From the NCBI GenBank assembly GCA_016780625.1, contig JADHLN010000007.1, positions 1 to 35,125 on the forward strand: 35,125 bases of DNA, in the 5' to 3' direction. This DNA is from Rickettsiales bacterium. Lineage in GTDB: Bacteria; Pseudomonadota; Alphaproteobacteria; Rickettsiales; JABIRX01. The position numbers were made by a program, and so were the translations under genes. Positions 34,967 to 35,125 of the stretch are shown here, one piece after another. Positions within the stretch are counted from its first letter, which is position 1; every line of letters begins with the position of its first letter. Below the pieces are notes generated by a model. The model saw only the letters and a program-made list of their open reading frames with translations, was not told where the DNA came from and made no database searches.

Positions 34967-35125
34967 CTAGGAAGCTTTTTTTAATTTTGGATTAAACAAC
35001 GTTAATTTTGTTATAATAGCTTTTTTAAAATTACCCCTAATTTTAATAAAAATTTCATTATTAATAAGAGAATTATCAATATTTATATAGGCTTGACCAA
35101 TTGAACAAGATAATGATGGTGAATA
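34967..35125 (-). CDS. gcvT: Aminomethyltransferase GcvT, C-terminal end only
   Basis: The last 52 codons before a TAG (34967-34969) read YSPSLSCSIGQAYINID near the edge, then IFIKIRGNFKKAIITKL. This is the C-terminal beta-barrel of GcvT, where family members have GGYSPSLGxSIGxA and a basic IRG segment. The 5' part and the operon control region (often a glycine riboswitch) lie beyond the right edge. Confidence 0.85.
   Translation of the reverse strand, partial: YSPSLSCSIGQAYINIDNSLINNEIFIKIRGNFKKAIITKLTLFNPKLKKAS

Overview
The window is an AT-rich stretch of a chromosome that looks alphaproteobacterial. The pointers are a fused ispDF gene, a CycM-type membrane cytochrome c, an alphaproteobacterial Fur/Mur lacking the usual cysteines, a DUF1467 protein, and the conserved neighbourhoods fur-miaB-ybeY-corC-lnt and ratA/cinA/pgpA/ispDF. 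The organism makes its own pyrimidines, NAD, isoprenoids and one-carbon units, so it is less reduced than most obligate intracellular Rickettsiales. A low-GC free-living or lightly reduced lineage fits best. This is inference from gene content only. Genes are packed tightly, with many 1-4 base overlaps, and clear Shine-Dalgarno sites are rare. TGA is a stop codon here (fur, trmL, nadA, rlmE and gcvPA end with it).

Region 1 (1-6165, minus strand) is the accessory part: one giant RTX calcium-binding protein reading frame that runs off the left edge. I read its frame codon by codon. It is open for 2055 codons except for a TAA and a TGA only 36 bases apart (5728-5730 and 5692-5694). The frame has an N-terminal non-repeat region, a hydrophobic glycine-zipper segment with a proline run, then five RTX blocks separated by four non-RTX inserts. 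The last block is tyrosine-rich and carries recent 81-base duplications.

Region 2 (6301-9220) holds a YejA-like oligopeptide-binding protein with no visible permease genes. It is translationally overlapped with a cycM cytochrome c gene. Divergent to these is a SCO1/SenC copper chaperone for cytochrome oxidase.

Region 3 (9226-13844, plus) is fur-miaB-ybeY-corC-lnt, lacking the phoH gene often found between miaB and ybeY. Region 4 (13830-15967, minus) is rlmE followed by a nitronate-monooxygenase-like flavoprotein, ending in a probable intrinsic terminator. Region 5 (16022-20314) has trmL-dxs on plus, then a DMT permease, a polyprenyl diphosphate synthase and tRNA-Leu(UAA) on minus.

Region 6 (20377-24867) has acetyl-CoA synthetase, a COQ10/RatA protein, and the minus operon ispDF-pgpA-cinA(C-terminal type). 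Region 7 (24936-31709) has rpsT-recG-pyrC on plus, dut-DUF1467 on minus, then trpS-nadA and a short RodZ-like membrane HTH protein on plus. Region 8 (31706-35125, minus) is the glycine cleavage operon gcvT(partial)-gcvH-gcvPA-gcvPB.

Functionally, dxs and ispDF feed the isoprenoid precursors that the polyprenyl synthase elongates to the quinone tail. RatA/COQ10, CycM and SCO1 serve the respiratory chain. Apart from the interior of the RTX gene there is no stretch over 300 bases without a gene. The strongest candidate for something unusual is the RTX giant with its paired in-frame stops and membrane-active-looking N-terminal half.
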